Origin: Promethearchaeota archaeon
Lineage (GTDB): Archaea; Asgardarchaeota; Lokiarchaeia; Sigyniarchaeales; SOKP01
Direction of reading: 5' to 3'
Length of the DNA: 5,194 nucleotides
Assembly: GCA_016840695.1 (NCBI GenBank)
Contig: JAEORV010000162.1
Coordinates: 1 to 5,194, forward strand
In this document: positions 1 to 5,194 of the stretch, piece after piece
How positions within the stretch are numbered: position 1 is the stretch's first letter
How the letters are laid out: the number at the start of each line of letters is the position of its first letter
Position numbers and translations under genes: made by a program
Notes under the pieces: model-generated
Databases searched by the model: none
What the model was told of the DNA's origin: nothing
The model's input: the letters and a program-made list of their open reading frames with translations, nothing else

Positions 1-268
1 TTACTGATTTAAAGAATAAGTTAAATTCTGAAATGTGAATTCTAATGAATGTCCTTTCACCATATTGCAATGTTCCCTTTAATTTTGAATTGTCCCAATC
101 TTCAAGAATTTGTAGGATATCACTGGCAACCCAGGTTCCTGATTCGTGCACTGTCTCAGAATTATAAAAAATAATAAGATTAGAGATAGGTCTACTCATC
201 TCGACCAAGATATCCAAGATACTATTCAATAACGCAATTAAATCTTCTTTTTTTATGTCTTCACTCAT
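1..268 (-). CDS. Small hypothetical protein, C-terminus cut off by window edge (possibly profilin/roadblock-like)
   Basis: An open frame starts at the ATG complementary to 266-268 and stays open for 89 codons to the left edge, so the protein is incomplete at its C-terminus. I do not recognise the family with certainty. The visible part begins MSEDIKKEDL. It has an amphipathic helix (about residues 8-24), a strand (SNLIIFYN, 29-36), a short turn with a Gly-Thr-Trp, a second helix (about 48-58, VASDILQILEDW), and two strands (64-86). This helix-strand-helix-strand order, without signal peptide or membrane segment, resembles profilin-like or Roadblock/LC7-type small proteins that are abundant in Asgard archaea; that is only inference. 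A purine-rich GAGAGG lies 5 nt before the ATG, a good ribosome binding site. It begins 22 bp after the stop of the EutA-like gene on the same strand, so the two are very probably co-transcribed. Confidence 0.72.
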   Translation of the reverse strand, partial: MSEDIKKEDLIALLNSILDILVEMSRPISNLIIFYNSETVHESGTWVASDILQILEDWDNSKLKGTLQYGERTFIRIHISEFNLFFKSV

Positions 269-290
269 TTATTCCTCTCGTCTTTTCTTC
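269..290 (-). promoter_or_regulatory. Ribosome binding site for the small downstream gene
   Basis: Read on the minus strand, the 22-bp gap after the EutA-like gene contains GACGAGAGGAATAA directly before ATG. The GAGAGG core is complementary to the archaeal 16S anti-Shine-Dalgarno and sits 5 nt from the start codon. It fixes the start at 268 and shows that the gene is translated from an internal operon position rather than as a leaderless message. Confidence 0.6.
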
Positions 291-2390
291 TTATGATCGA
301 TCCTTGTCCTTGTTAAACACCAAGCTCTTAACAGTGACTGGGTATGCATCCCCCGAGTTTAAAGGTGCGCCAATATCGATAAAATCGCTGGCTTCCAGAA
401 TAAGTTCATCTAGGCATATGAGGTTGCTCTGAATTGCTGTTTCACGACGAATGGTAATTCCCAGGACTTTAGCGATATCCATGCTAAAGATTAATATGAT
501 TGGTTTTTTCTGAGATACGGAATTAGGAAGCGAACTCTCGATAGCTTTAGCAAGTGTCGATAATATGCTGTCCGAATGATCGATGAATTCTTTGAAGTAG
601 AGGGCAACATTATCTTCTCCTTCTTTCATGTCATAATTTTTGAAAGCTCGTTTGACTTCTTTCTTGATGTTTTCAAAAGTAAACTCTTTACTTTTTACAT
701 TTATGGGCAAAACAGGAATATTATTAAGTGGCAGGACAACATCTTCGTATACATAACAAGTTGATCCAGACAACGAAAGAGAAAATGCCCCGGCGCCAAT
801 AACCGTTGCCCTGATCTTATTTTCTGGTTCGATTATTGATAAATCTAGTTCTTCAACTAGTAGTTTTATTTCCTCGGCCATGTATTTTCCTATGTCGTTA
901 TATTCTTCGTGCACCTCCTCTCTATCATATACCATCTCTGCAACTCCGCCTGAGAATGAATAATCGTCGATTGGGATGGAAATATCCAAATCGGGGGTCA
1001 TCATAAGTTCCTTGGCAATTTTACTTGTTGCTGGACCTCTCATTACTTCGAACAAGGCTTTAGCGTACTCCCGAGAGATGATCCTTACATCGCTTTCTGG
1101 GATGATATCTCCCAGGGTGTAATTCATGTTCAACTCTTTCATGAGGAATTCACTGGGCTCATCTATCCTCCAAATCTTGAGGTCCTTGTCAATTCCTAAT
1201 AATCGACCACCTATGTTGATGCAAGAGGTGCTAAGAACATTACCTTTCGAAGATATAGCAATATTACTGGTACCTCCACCAATATCAACGTTTAGTATGG
1301 TTCGCTGATTTTTGCGCGATTGTTCAACTATCCCACTCCCCATGGCTCCAAGGAGAGACTCATAATTTGGCCCTGCTACTGCGCTGACGAATTTTCCTCC
1401 CTCGGAAGCTAATCGGTTAATTATTTCCGCAGCGTTTTCCTTTTTAGCAGTCTCCCCAGTAACTATGACTGCTCCCGTGTCTACCATCTCTTTTTTAATG
1501 CCTGCTTTTTCATACTCTTCTTCGCAGAATTTTACAACCGCCTCAATATCAATGGTGTAACGATCAATTAAAGGCGTGAAAATAATATTACCTTCATAAA
1601 TAATCTCCCGATTGGCGAGGTTAAAACGATTTGACATGTTAAAAAAGCTCAATTCTCTTTTTAAAGTCAAATTTGAGAAAACAAGGTGACTTGTGGAGCT
1701 CCCAATATCAATACCAACGCTTGTTACCTCCAAGTATTCAACATTTGCTTCTTTAGAATCTATATGGCCCATTAATAATTCGGCAGAATAGATTTTAATA
1801 TCAGGCTCTGTTTCTTCAATTTTCTCTTTAGGGTCTTCTTCTTGGATCCTTACTATCTTAATTACCATCTCCTTCTCGCAATGCTTTGGTAATTCATGTT
1901 TTTCGTCATCATTTAACAATTGTTCTTGTATTTCTTGGGGAATCTCAAAATTTTCCTTGCAAACCGTACAATGATACATTAAATTCATGGATTTATTACT
2001 CCCGGGCATTACTGGCCCTTTTTTTTTTGGAGGTAGTTTGCCCTCTTCTATCTGCCTTCGAACTCTATTTAAAGGAGTATTAAATGATTCTATGACGATA
2101 TCGCAACACATGTCAAATTCCTTACCTGGTTTCAGAATCGTTGATAACGCAGGTTTGAATTCCGTTATCGCCCTATAATACCGAAGGAGTTCGTAGACAT
2201 CCTCATTCTCATGCTCCTGAACCCGTCTTTTATACTCTTCCATGAATTTTTCGCTTAATGATTCTGCCTTTGTATTTCCATAATTTGTCAGAATTGATTT
2301 TATATAATAAGCCATTGCATGCATTATTGAATCTGTAGGCATCTCAATATCTTGTATTTTAATTTTTTTCCCCATTTCTTTTTGAACCAT
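291..2390 (-). CDS. EutA-like ASKHA ATPase (ethanolamine ammonia-lyase reactivating factor family) with N-terminal helical and metal-ribbon extension
   Basis: EutA proteins are ATP-dependent chaperone-like factors that exchange damaged cobalamin from ethanolamine ammonia-lyase. Residues ~222-699 cover a full EutA length. The phosphate-1 loop is GIDIGSSTSH (226-235), the phosphate-2 loop VDIGGGTSN (368-376), and the adenosine-type glycine motif VIGAGAFS (530-537). The usual EutA-like ending DIGAPLNSGDAYPV is at 672-685. Residues 1-221 are extra: a helical region (~20-115) with adjacent Cys95-Cys96, a Pro/Lys linker (119-130), and a possible metal-binding ribbon made of Cys141-x2-Cys144 with His170-Cys171 (PKHCEKEM), followed by an acidic stretch (~184-196). 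The chosen ATG at 2390 has no clear Shine-Dalgarno site but lies about 30 nt from a good TATA box; the in-frame Met6 is an alternative. No lyase (eutB/eutC) is nearby, so the family call is firm but the client enzyme is unknown. It is the first gene of a likely operon with the small gene ending off the left edge. Confidence 0.85.
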   Translation of the reverse strand: MVQKEMGKKIKIQDIEMPTDSIMHAMAYYIKSILTNYGNTKAESLSEKFMEEYKRRVQEHENEDVYELLRYYRAITEFKPALSTILKPGKEFDMCCDIVIESFNTPLNRVRRQIEEGKLPPKKKGPVMPGSNKSMNLMYHCTVCKENFEIPQEIQEQLLNDDEKHELPKHCEKEMVIKIVRIQEEDPKEKIEETEPDIKIYSAELLMGHIDSKEANVEYLEVTSVGIDIGSSTSHLVFSNLTLKRELSFFNMSNRFNLANREIIYEGNIIFTPLIDRYTIDIEAVVKFCEEEYEKAGIKKEMVDTGAVIVTGETAKKENAAEIINRLASEGGKFVSAVAGPNYESLLGAMGSGIVEQSRKNQRTILNVDIGGGTSNIAISSKGNVLSTSCINIGGRLLGIDKDLKIWRIDEPSEFLMKELNMNYTLGDIIPESDVRIISREYAKALFEVMRGPATSKIAKELMMTPDLDISIPIDDYSFSGGVAEMVYDREEVHEEYNDIGKYMAEEIKLLVEELDLSIIEPENKIRATVIGAGAFSLSLSGSTCYVYEDVVLPLNNIPVLPINVKSKEFTFENIKKEVKRAFKNYDMKEGEDNVALYFKEFIDHSDSILSTLAKAIESSLPNSVSQKKPIILIFSMDIAKVLGITIRRETAIQSNLICLDELILEASDFIDIGAPLNSGDAYPVTVKSLVFNKDKDRS

Positions 2391-2418
2391 TCTTTATCTT
2401 ATAATAAAGTAATAAAAT

Positions 2419-2434
2419 TTCTATTTATAAATTT
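2419..2434 (-). promoter_or_regulatory. Archaeal TATA box for the EutA-like gene
   Basis: On the minus strand the sequence reads AATTTATAAATAGAA, close to the archaeal TATA consensus. The TATAAATAG core ends about 30 nt before the ATG at 2390, which predicts transcription starting roughly 10 nt before that ATG. The core shares the 9-mer TAAATAGAA with the promoter of the divergent gene. An A-rich stretch lies upstream, where a BRE would sit. Start site not verified. Confidence 0.5.
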
Positions 2435-2474
2435 TTGTTTATCGTTTCCATAGGATCCAATAATATACCAAATA

Positions 2475-2485
2475 CTTAAATAGAA
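2475..2485 (+). promoter_or_regulatory. Archaeal TATA box for the small winged-helix gene
   Basis: The plus-strand sequence CTTAAATAGAA begins 36 nt before the ATG at 2511. With the usual spacing of about 25 nt from box to start site, transcription would begin within roughly 5-8 nt of the start codon, giving a nearly leaderless message. No strong Shine-Dalgarno site precedes the ATG (TTATAGAGAA), which fits. A second AT-rich stretch, AATATATTTATAG (2494-2506), is too close to the start codon to be the box. Confidence 0.45.
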
Positions 2486-2510
2486 GAGACAATAATATAT
2501 TTATAGAGAA

Positions 2511-2858
2511 ATGTCAGATAAAAAACCCATACGAAGGACTCTTCAAGAACGCGTGAAAGCCATTTTTAAGTACATTGAGGGACAAAACGAACCCTTTCCT
2601 AAAAGCAGGTTGAAAAATATTGGAATAAATCCTCAAACAGCTGATAAATGGTTATCTTTAATTGAATTCATCCAAGACCAACCTAAAATTCGCCTAATTA
2701 AGACAGAGCATAATACTATTATAGAAAAAGTAGAGGGGAAATATCAAGCTCTTATGCGCAAACGGTTCACCGATGATTCGATTCCCTATGAACAACGGGT
2801 TCGGGATATATCTGATTATCTTGCTTCACAATTCACTCGTGAGCGACTTGGTTTCTGA
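2511..2858 (+). CDS. Small winged-helix-like protein, probable DNA-binding, family unnamed
   Basis: This 115-residue soluble basic protein has the look of a stand-alone winged helix. A first helix (~11-23, LQERVKAIFKYIEG) is followed by PFPKSRLKNIGI (28-39). A helix-turn-helix-like segment follows, NPQTADKWLSLIEFIQ (40-55), then a beta wing (KIRLIKTEHNTIIEKVEGKY, 59-78) and C-terminal helices (~79-86 and 93-111). I infer DNA or RNA binding from this fold pattern; I do not recognise a named family or target. It is complete: ATG start, single TGA stop, no signal peptide or membrane segment. It is transcribed divergently from the EutA-like gene, with a 120-bp shared upstream region in which both promoters carry TAAATAGAA, so it could regulate that operon or itself. 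It converges on the JAMM gene. Confidence 0.75.
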   Translation: MSDKKPIRRTLQERVKAIFKYIEGQNEPFPKSRLKNIGINPQTADKWLSLIEFIQDQPKIRLIKTEHNTIIEKVEGKYQALMRKRFTDDSIPYEQRVRDISDYLASQFTRERLGF

Positions 2859-2940
2859 CTTAAAAGATCACACTAATTAGTCTATAGAAGTCATCAGTTA
2901 ATTTATATTTAAAGTGTTTTATGAATGATTTTACTTTATA
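2859..2940. other. Convergent intergenic region, AT-rich, possible bidirectional termination
   Basis: This 82-bp gap separates the 3' ends of the winged-helix gene and the JAMM gene. It holds T-rich stretches on the plus strand (TTTTATG, GATTTTACTTT) and A/T runs on the minus strand of the kind archaeal RNA polymerase can terminate on. Short palindromes ACTAATTAGT (2872-2881) and TCTATAGA (2881-2888) are present. There is no strong GC hairpin followed by a T run, and no coding potential worth reporting. Confidence 0.3.
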
Positions 2941-3438
2941 TTATTTTATTACTACATCAATTTGAACTATTTCTCCGTCAAGAAAAATAAATCCGTTCAA
3001 TTTAAATGTTTTAGCGTCCATAATCGTCCATATCTGATATGGATCTAATAAGGTAAATTGTTGAAATGTTTTTGTGAAAGTATCCAGCTGTTTCATGTTA
3101 TCATAATCAATTCCACTAGGATATGATCCAGAGGGATGAGAATGAAAGATACTAATAACACGTGAATTATCTTCTTGAGTTGATTCCTTAATAACTCTAT
3201 AAAGCGTTTCTACATCATTAATTATAAATGCCACAGGAGATTTTTTATTTGATTTGATACAATTAAATTTTTGAGCCTCGTACAAGTTTTGAAAATCATC
3301 AGGGGCTATTTCATTCGTTTTTATTTTCCCAAAAATCAATCCGCAAGCCTCGTTTGGACTTGCATTCTTTACACAAATTTCTAATTCTTTAACTAATTCC
3401 TGTTTTAGAATGATTTTTATATCCTTTTCGAATTTCAT
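2941..3438 (-). CDS. JAMM/MPN-type (JAB1/Mov34) zinc metalloprotease-like protein, stand-alone domain
   Basis: JAMM proteases are zinc enzymes that cleave isopeptide or peptide bonds to ubiquitin-like proteins, or process other small carrier proteins. This 165-residue protein is essentially one MPN domain. The conserved glutamate is Glu30 in PNEACGLIFG. The metal-binding segment is IFHSHPSGSYPSGID with His99, His101, Ser108 and Asp111, so all catalytic residues are present. The spacing from the second His to Ser is six residues where the usual JAMM pattern has seven, so the loop appears one residue short. A C-terminal strand set with TLLDPYQIWTIMD (129-141) and LNGFIFLDG (147-155) completes the fold. 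No signal peptide or membrane segment is seen, so it should be cytosolic. It begins 19 bp after the DUF4443-like gene on the same strand, with AGG nine nt before ATG, so it is probably the second gene of that operon. No ubiquitin-like protein or E1/E2 is in the window; the substrate is unknown. Confidence 0.87.
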   Translation of the reverse strand: MKFEKDIKIILKQELVKELEICVKNASPNEACGLIFGKIKTNEIAPDDFQNLYEAQKFNCIKSNKKSPVAFIINDVETLYRVIKESTQEDNSRVISIFHSHPSGSYPSGIDYDNMKQLDTFTKTFQQFTLLDPYQIWTIMDAKTFKLNGFIFLDGEIVQIDVVIK

Positions 3439-3457
3439 TATTAAAAACCTATTTACT

Positions 3458-4135
3458 TTATATTAATGTTAGAGCAGCGTTCATTGCTGCCAATCTTGCC
3501 TTTTCAGGGCTTTCTCCTAATCCTATAATAATAACATCGTTTTTTTCTAAAATAGATTTTGCATTGGCAATACTAGATTTAAAATACTCCTGAACTATAT
3601 CGCTAATTTCCATTTGCTCCATTTCATGATCTGAAAATGCCTTAGGAGGAAAAGTTAACTTGCTTCCATTAAAAACCAAACAAGTTGCTCCAGATCCGTC
3701 AACTTTGATTGCCGCATCCCGTTGTGTTATTCCATTTGTTAAATGATTTGCCGAATTCTTTATAAGGCAATAATATGAGTATAAATTTTCAGACTCAATG
3801 AGGATCTCTTTCAAAACCTCTAAATCTCCTGCATCTACAAGGGGTATTTTTTCCTTTAGTTTGTTCAAAAACGCTTGACCCGTTTTGGTTAGCACGTGCC
3901 CTTTCTTCTTGTTCTTGTCACTCAAAACTGTGATGAAGTTAATATTCTTGTTCAATTTTTCAATAAGCGAACGAGCCGTCCCACTCCCAATCAATAACTC
4001 TTCCTTTAAGCGGTACCGTCCAATTCCTTCCTTTTCTTTTCCAAAAAGGTATAGTGCTAAAATAATATGGATGTATTCAAATGTTGGTTTTATCGTGGCG
4101 CTTTCAAATAGCCCATCGATTTCACTAAATTTCAT
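3458..4135 (-). CDS. DUF4443-like archaeal protein with N-terminal winged helix (putative transcriptional regulator)
   Basis: The 225-residue protein has two parts. Residues ~18-92 form a winged helix: a helix (YIHIILALYLFG, 21-32), then GRYRLKEELLIGSGTARSLIEKL (39-61), which has the 'LgiGsGTaRsLieKL' look of archaeal regulators, then KKGHVLTKTGQAFLNKL as wing and closing helix (77-93). Residues ~115-225 resemble the C-terminal DUF4443 domain: ITQRDAAIKVDGSGATCLVF (136-155), the strand SKLTFPP (158-164), and a final DVIIIGLGESPEKARLAAMNAA (200-221). That last part suggests ligand binding, but no ligand is known to me. It reads as a sensor-type regulator; function is inferred and the family match is from memory. 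The start ATG at 4135 has no Shine-Dalgarno site. It leads the operon with the JAMM gene and is divergent from the PfkB kinase across only 63 bp, so it may control either. Confidence 0.7.
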   Translation of the reverse strand: MKFSEIDGLFESATIKPTFEYIHIILALYLFGKEKEGIGRYRLKEELLIGSGTARSLIEKLNKNINFITVLSDKNKKKGHVLTKTGQAFLNKLKEKIPLVDAGDLEVLKEILIESENLYSYYCLIKNSANHLTNGITQRDAAIKVDGSGATCLVFNGSKLTFPPKAFSDHEMEQMEISDIVQEYFKSSIANAKSILEKNDVIIIGLGESPEKARLAAMNAALTLI

Positions 4136-4160
4136 CTATAAGTTTTTCTATATATTTTGA

Positions 4161-4179
4161 TTTAATAATTTAATTAAAC
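4161..4179. promoter_or_regulatory. Shared AT-rich divergent promoter between DUF4443-like and PfkB genes
   Basis: The 63-bp gap between the two divergent start codons contains TTTAATAATTTAATTAAAC, centred on the palindrome TTAATTAA (4170-4177). Its centre lies about 25 nt before the kinase ATG at 4199 and about 38 nt before the regulator ATG at 4135. One symmetric TATA-like element could therefore serve both directions, giving a nearly leaderless kinase message and a leader of about 12 nt for the other. The second candidate, ATATATAG on the minus strand (4148-4155), is too close to the regulator start codon to be its box unless initiation is atypical. Confidence 0.35.
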
Positions 4180-4198
4180 AAAACTATTGAGATTTATC

Positions 4199-5152
4199 AT
4201 GAGTCCTGATATAATTTGCCTTGGCGAGTTACTAGTTGAAATAATGCGTACTGAAATAGACGATCCTCACGGAAACATCGGGTCTTCGTATAAAGGACCG
4301 TATCCCAGTGGAGCTCCCGCGATTTTCATAGATTCTGCGGCTCGAATGGGTAAACAGTTTGATATCACTACGGGATATATTGGCGCAATAGGAGAAGACG
4401 AATTTGGGAGTTGTATCCTTGAGAAATTAGAGATTGATTCCGTTGACGTGTCTCAGATTAGAGTTGCTAAGGGAAAAACAACGGGCATTGCGTTTAATCA
4501 ATACAATTCTGATGGTTCTAGAAAATTTATTTTTGCCGCAGGTGCCGCAGGAGATACGATGCCAGAAGATGTAAAAGAGTCTTACTTCAAAGGAATAAAA
4601 GCGCTGCATATAATGGGGAGTGCCCTTTCTATCAGCGAAAGTTCGAAGGAAGCGTGTTATAAAGCGATAAAAATTGCTAAAGACGAGAATCCCGACGTAA
4701 TTATCTCGTTTGATCCAAACATAAGGCCAGAAATGTTAGATTTGGAAATTATCTTGAATATTTGTAAGCCAGTATTAGAATCGACAACTATATTGCTTCC
4801 GAGTGGAGAGGAGGCTGAAATGTTGGCAAACATAAAAGGTGAAACAAAAGCGTGTAGAAAACTATTAGAGATGGGTCCAAAAATCGTCGTACTTAAACAA
4901 GGCAAGGAGGGGTGTACAGTATTTACCGAAGAGAATCACGATGGAATAAAAATCGCTGGATTCAAGGCAGATGAAGTGGATCCTACTGGTGCGGGTGATT
5001 CTTTTGGTGGTGCGTTTGTTGTCGGATATCTTAATGAATGGGACTTGAAAGAAATTGCACGATTTGCAAATGCTGTTGGGGCATTAAAAGTTGAACACTT
5101 CGGACCAATGCCTAGTAATAGCTATGAAGAGGTAAAAAAAATGTTAGAATAA
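4199..5152 (+). CDS. PfkB-family (ribokinase-like) carbohydrate kinase
   Basis: PfkB kinases transfer the ATP gamma-phosphate to a sugar or nucleoside hydroxyl; here the substrate is undetermined (a keto-deoxy sugar or ketose is plausible). The 317-residue length is normal. Visible motifs are: start IICLGELLVEIM (5-16); substrate-side GPYPSGAPA (33-41); first PfkB signature region GYIGAIGEDEFG (59-70); FDPNIRPE (171-178); LPSGEEAE (200-207), where the common N-x-x-E becomes S-G-E-E; and the second PfkB signature DPTGAGDSFGGAF (261-273) with catalytic base Asp267 and the GAGD anion hole. I start it at the ATG of 4199 because a PfkB strand begins right after it; a TTG at 4187 in frame would add only four residues. 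It ends in adjacent TAA and TGA stops. It is soluble and cytosolic, transcribed alone, and divergent from the DUF4443-like gene. No other sugar-catabolism gene is visible to name the substrate. Confidence 0.92.
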   Translation: MSPDIICLGELLVEIMRTEIDDPHGNIGSSYKGPYPSGAPAIFIDSAARMGKQFDITTGYIGAIGEDEFGSCILEKLEIDSVDVSQIRVAKGKTTGIAFNQYNSDGSRKFIFAAGAAGDTMPEDVKESYFKGIKALHIMGSALSISESSKEACYKAIKIAKDENPDVIISFDPNIRPEMLDLEIILNICKPVLESTTILLPSGEEAEMLANIKGETKACRKLLEMGPKIVVLKQGKEGCTVFTEENHDGIKIAGFKADEVDPTGAGDSFGGAFVVGYLNEWDLKEIARFANAVGALKVEHFGPMPSNSYEEVKKMLE

Positions 5153-5169
5153 TGAATTTTTAAAAGATA

Positions 5170-5190
5170 TCTCCTTTTTCCTTATTTCAT
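5170..5190 (+). terminator. Possible T-rich terminator after the PfkB gene
   Basis: About 18 bp after the tandem stop codons the plus strand becomes pyrimidine-rich (TCTCCTTTTTCCTTATTTC), with a T5 run. Archaeal RNA polymerase can terminate on U-rich RNA without a hairpin. No stem-loop is visible, so this call is weak. Confidence 0.3.
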
Positions 5191-5194
5191 TATA

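Noticed and set aside
576..2178. Several plus-strand open frames of about 60-65 codons inside the EutA-like gene
   Set aside because: They lie wholly inside a long, well-supported minus-strand gene, have no recognisable domain or ribosome binding site, and contain unlikely residue mixes; they are frame shadows.
2872..2881. Palindrome ACTAATTAGT as an operator
   Set aside because: It lies in a convergent 3' region, not upstream of any gene, and 10-bp AT-rich palindromes are expected by chance.
2856..2893. TGACTT ... AAGTCA inverted repeat as an intrinsic terminator after the winged-helix gene
   Set aside because: The stem is only 6 bp with a 26-nt loop, has low GC and is not followed by a clean T run; it overlaps the stop codon and could be chance.
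3885..4160. A 91-codon plus-strand frame opposite the DUF4443-like gene
   Set aside because: It is antisense to a gene with clear winged-helix and DUF4443-like features, is rich in Phe/Ser/Pro as antisense frames are, and has no supporting motif.
4187..4198. A TTG upstream of and in frame with the PfkB kinase as an alternative start
   Set aside because: It adds only four residues (reading LRFI) before an ATG that is followed at once by the normal first strand of a PfkB kinase; TTG is a weaker start and no strong Shine-Dalgarno site favours it.
4427..4905. Minus-strand frames of 60 and 82 codons opposite the PfkB gene
   Set aside because: They are antisense to strongly conserved kinase motifs and show no family resemblance.
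1..5194. A complete ethanolamine-utilisation locus or microcompartment
   Set aside because: Only a EutA-like protein is present; no EutB, EutC, shell protein, aldehyde dehydrogenase or transporter is encoded in the window.
1..5194. A complete ubiquitin-like conjugation locus around the JAMM protein
   Set aside because: No ubiquitin-like protein with a Gly-Gly end, E1, E2 or RING protein is encoded in the window.

Overview
The window reads as AT-rich archaeal chromosome, most likely from an Asgard-type (Lokiarchaeia-like) lineage. The evidence is indirect. Upstream regions carry archaeal TATA-box-like elements about 30-37 nt before start codons rather than bacterial -35/-10 pairs. Leaders look very short, with weak or absent Shine-Dalgarno sites for first genes and better ones inside operons. 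The gene set (an archaeal DUF4443-type regulator, a stand-alone JAMM/MPN metalloprotease, a small winged-helix protein, and a EutA-like ATPase with a metal-ribbon extension) also suits an Asgard archaeon. No rRNA or marker gene is present to prove this.

Layout. Positions 1-268 (minus) hold the first 89 codons of a small unrecognised gene that runs off the left edge. Just upstream of it in the same transcript, 291-2390 (minus) encodes a 699-residue protein. Its last ~480 residues are a complete EutA-like ASKHA ATPase, and its first ~220 residues are a helical segment plus a Cys/His ribbon not found in ordinary EutA. A 120-bp divergent promoter region separates it from a 115-residue winged-helix-like protein (2511-2858, plus). 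That gene converges on a two-gene minus-strand operon: a DUF4443-like winged-helix regulator (3458-4135) followed 19 bp later by a JAMM/MPN(+)-type protein (2941-3438). A 63-bp AT-rich divergent promoter region then leads to a PfkB-family sugar kinase (4199-5152, plus), which ends in tandem stop codons and a T-rich tail.

How the parts may work together. Two likely operons are visible: EutA-like to small protein, and DUF4443-like to JAMM. Each has a divergently transcribed neighbour, which makes local co-regulation plausible but unproven. No ethanolamine ammonia-lyase subunit, ubiquitin-like protein or E1/E2/E3 enzyme is in the window, so the substrates of the EutA-like ATPase and of the JAMM protein cannot be inferred from the neighbours. 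The most unusual items are the ribbon-EutA fusion with its small downstream partner, the A10 homopolymer in that gene where either single-base slip gives early termination, and the pairing of a JAMM protease with a DNA-binding DUF4443 protein. No RNA gene, insertion sequence, CRISPR array or gene-free stretch over 300 bp was seen.
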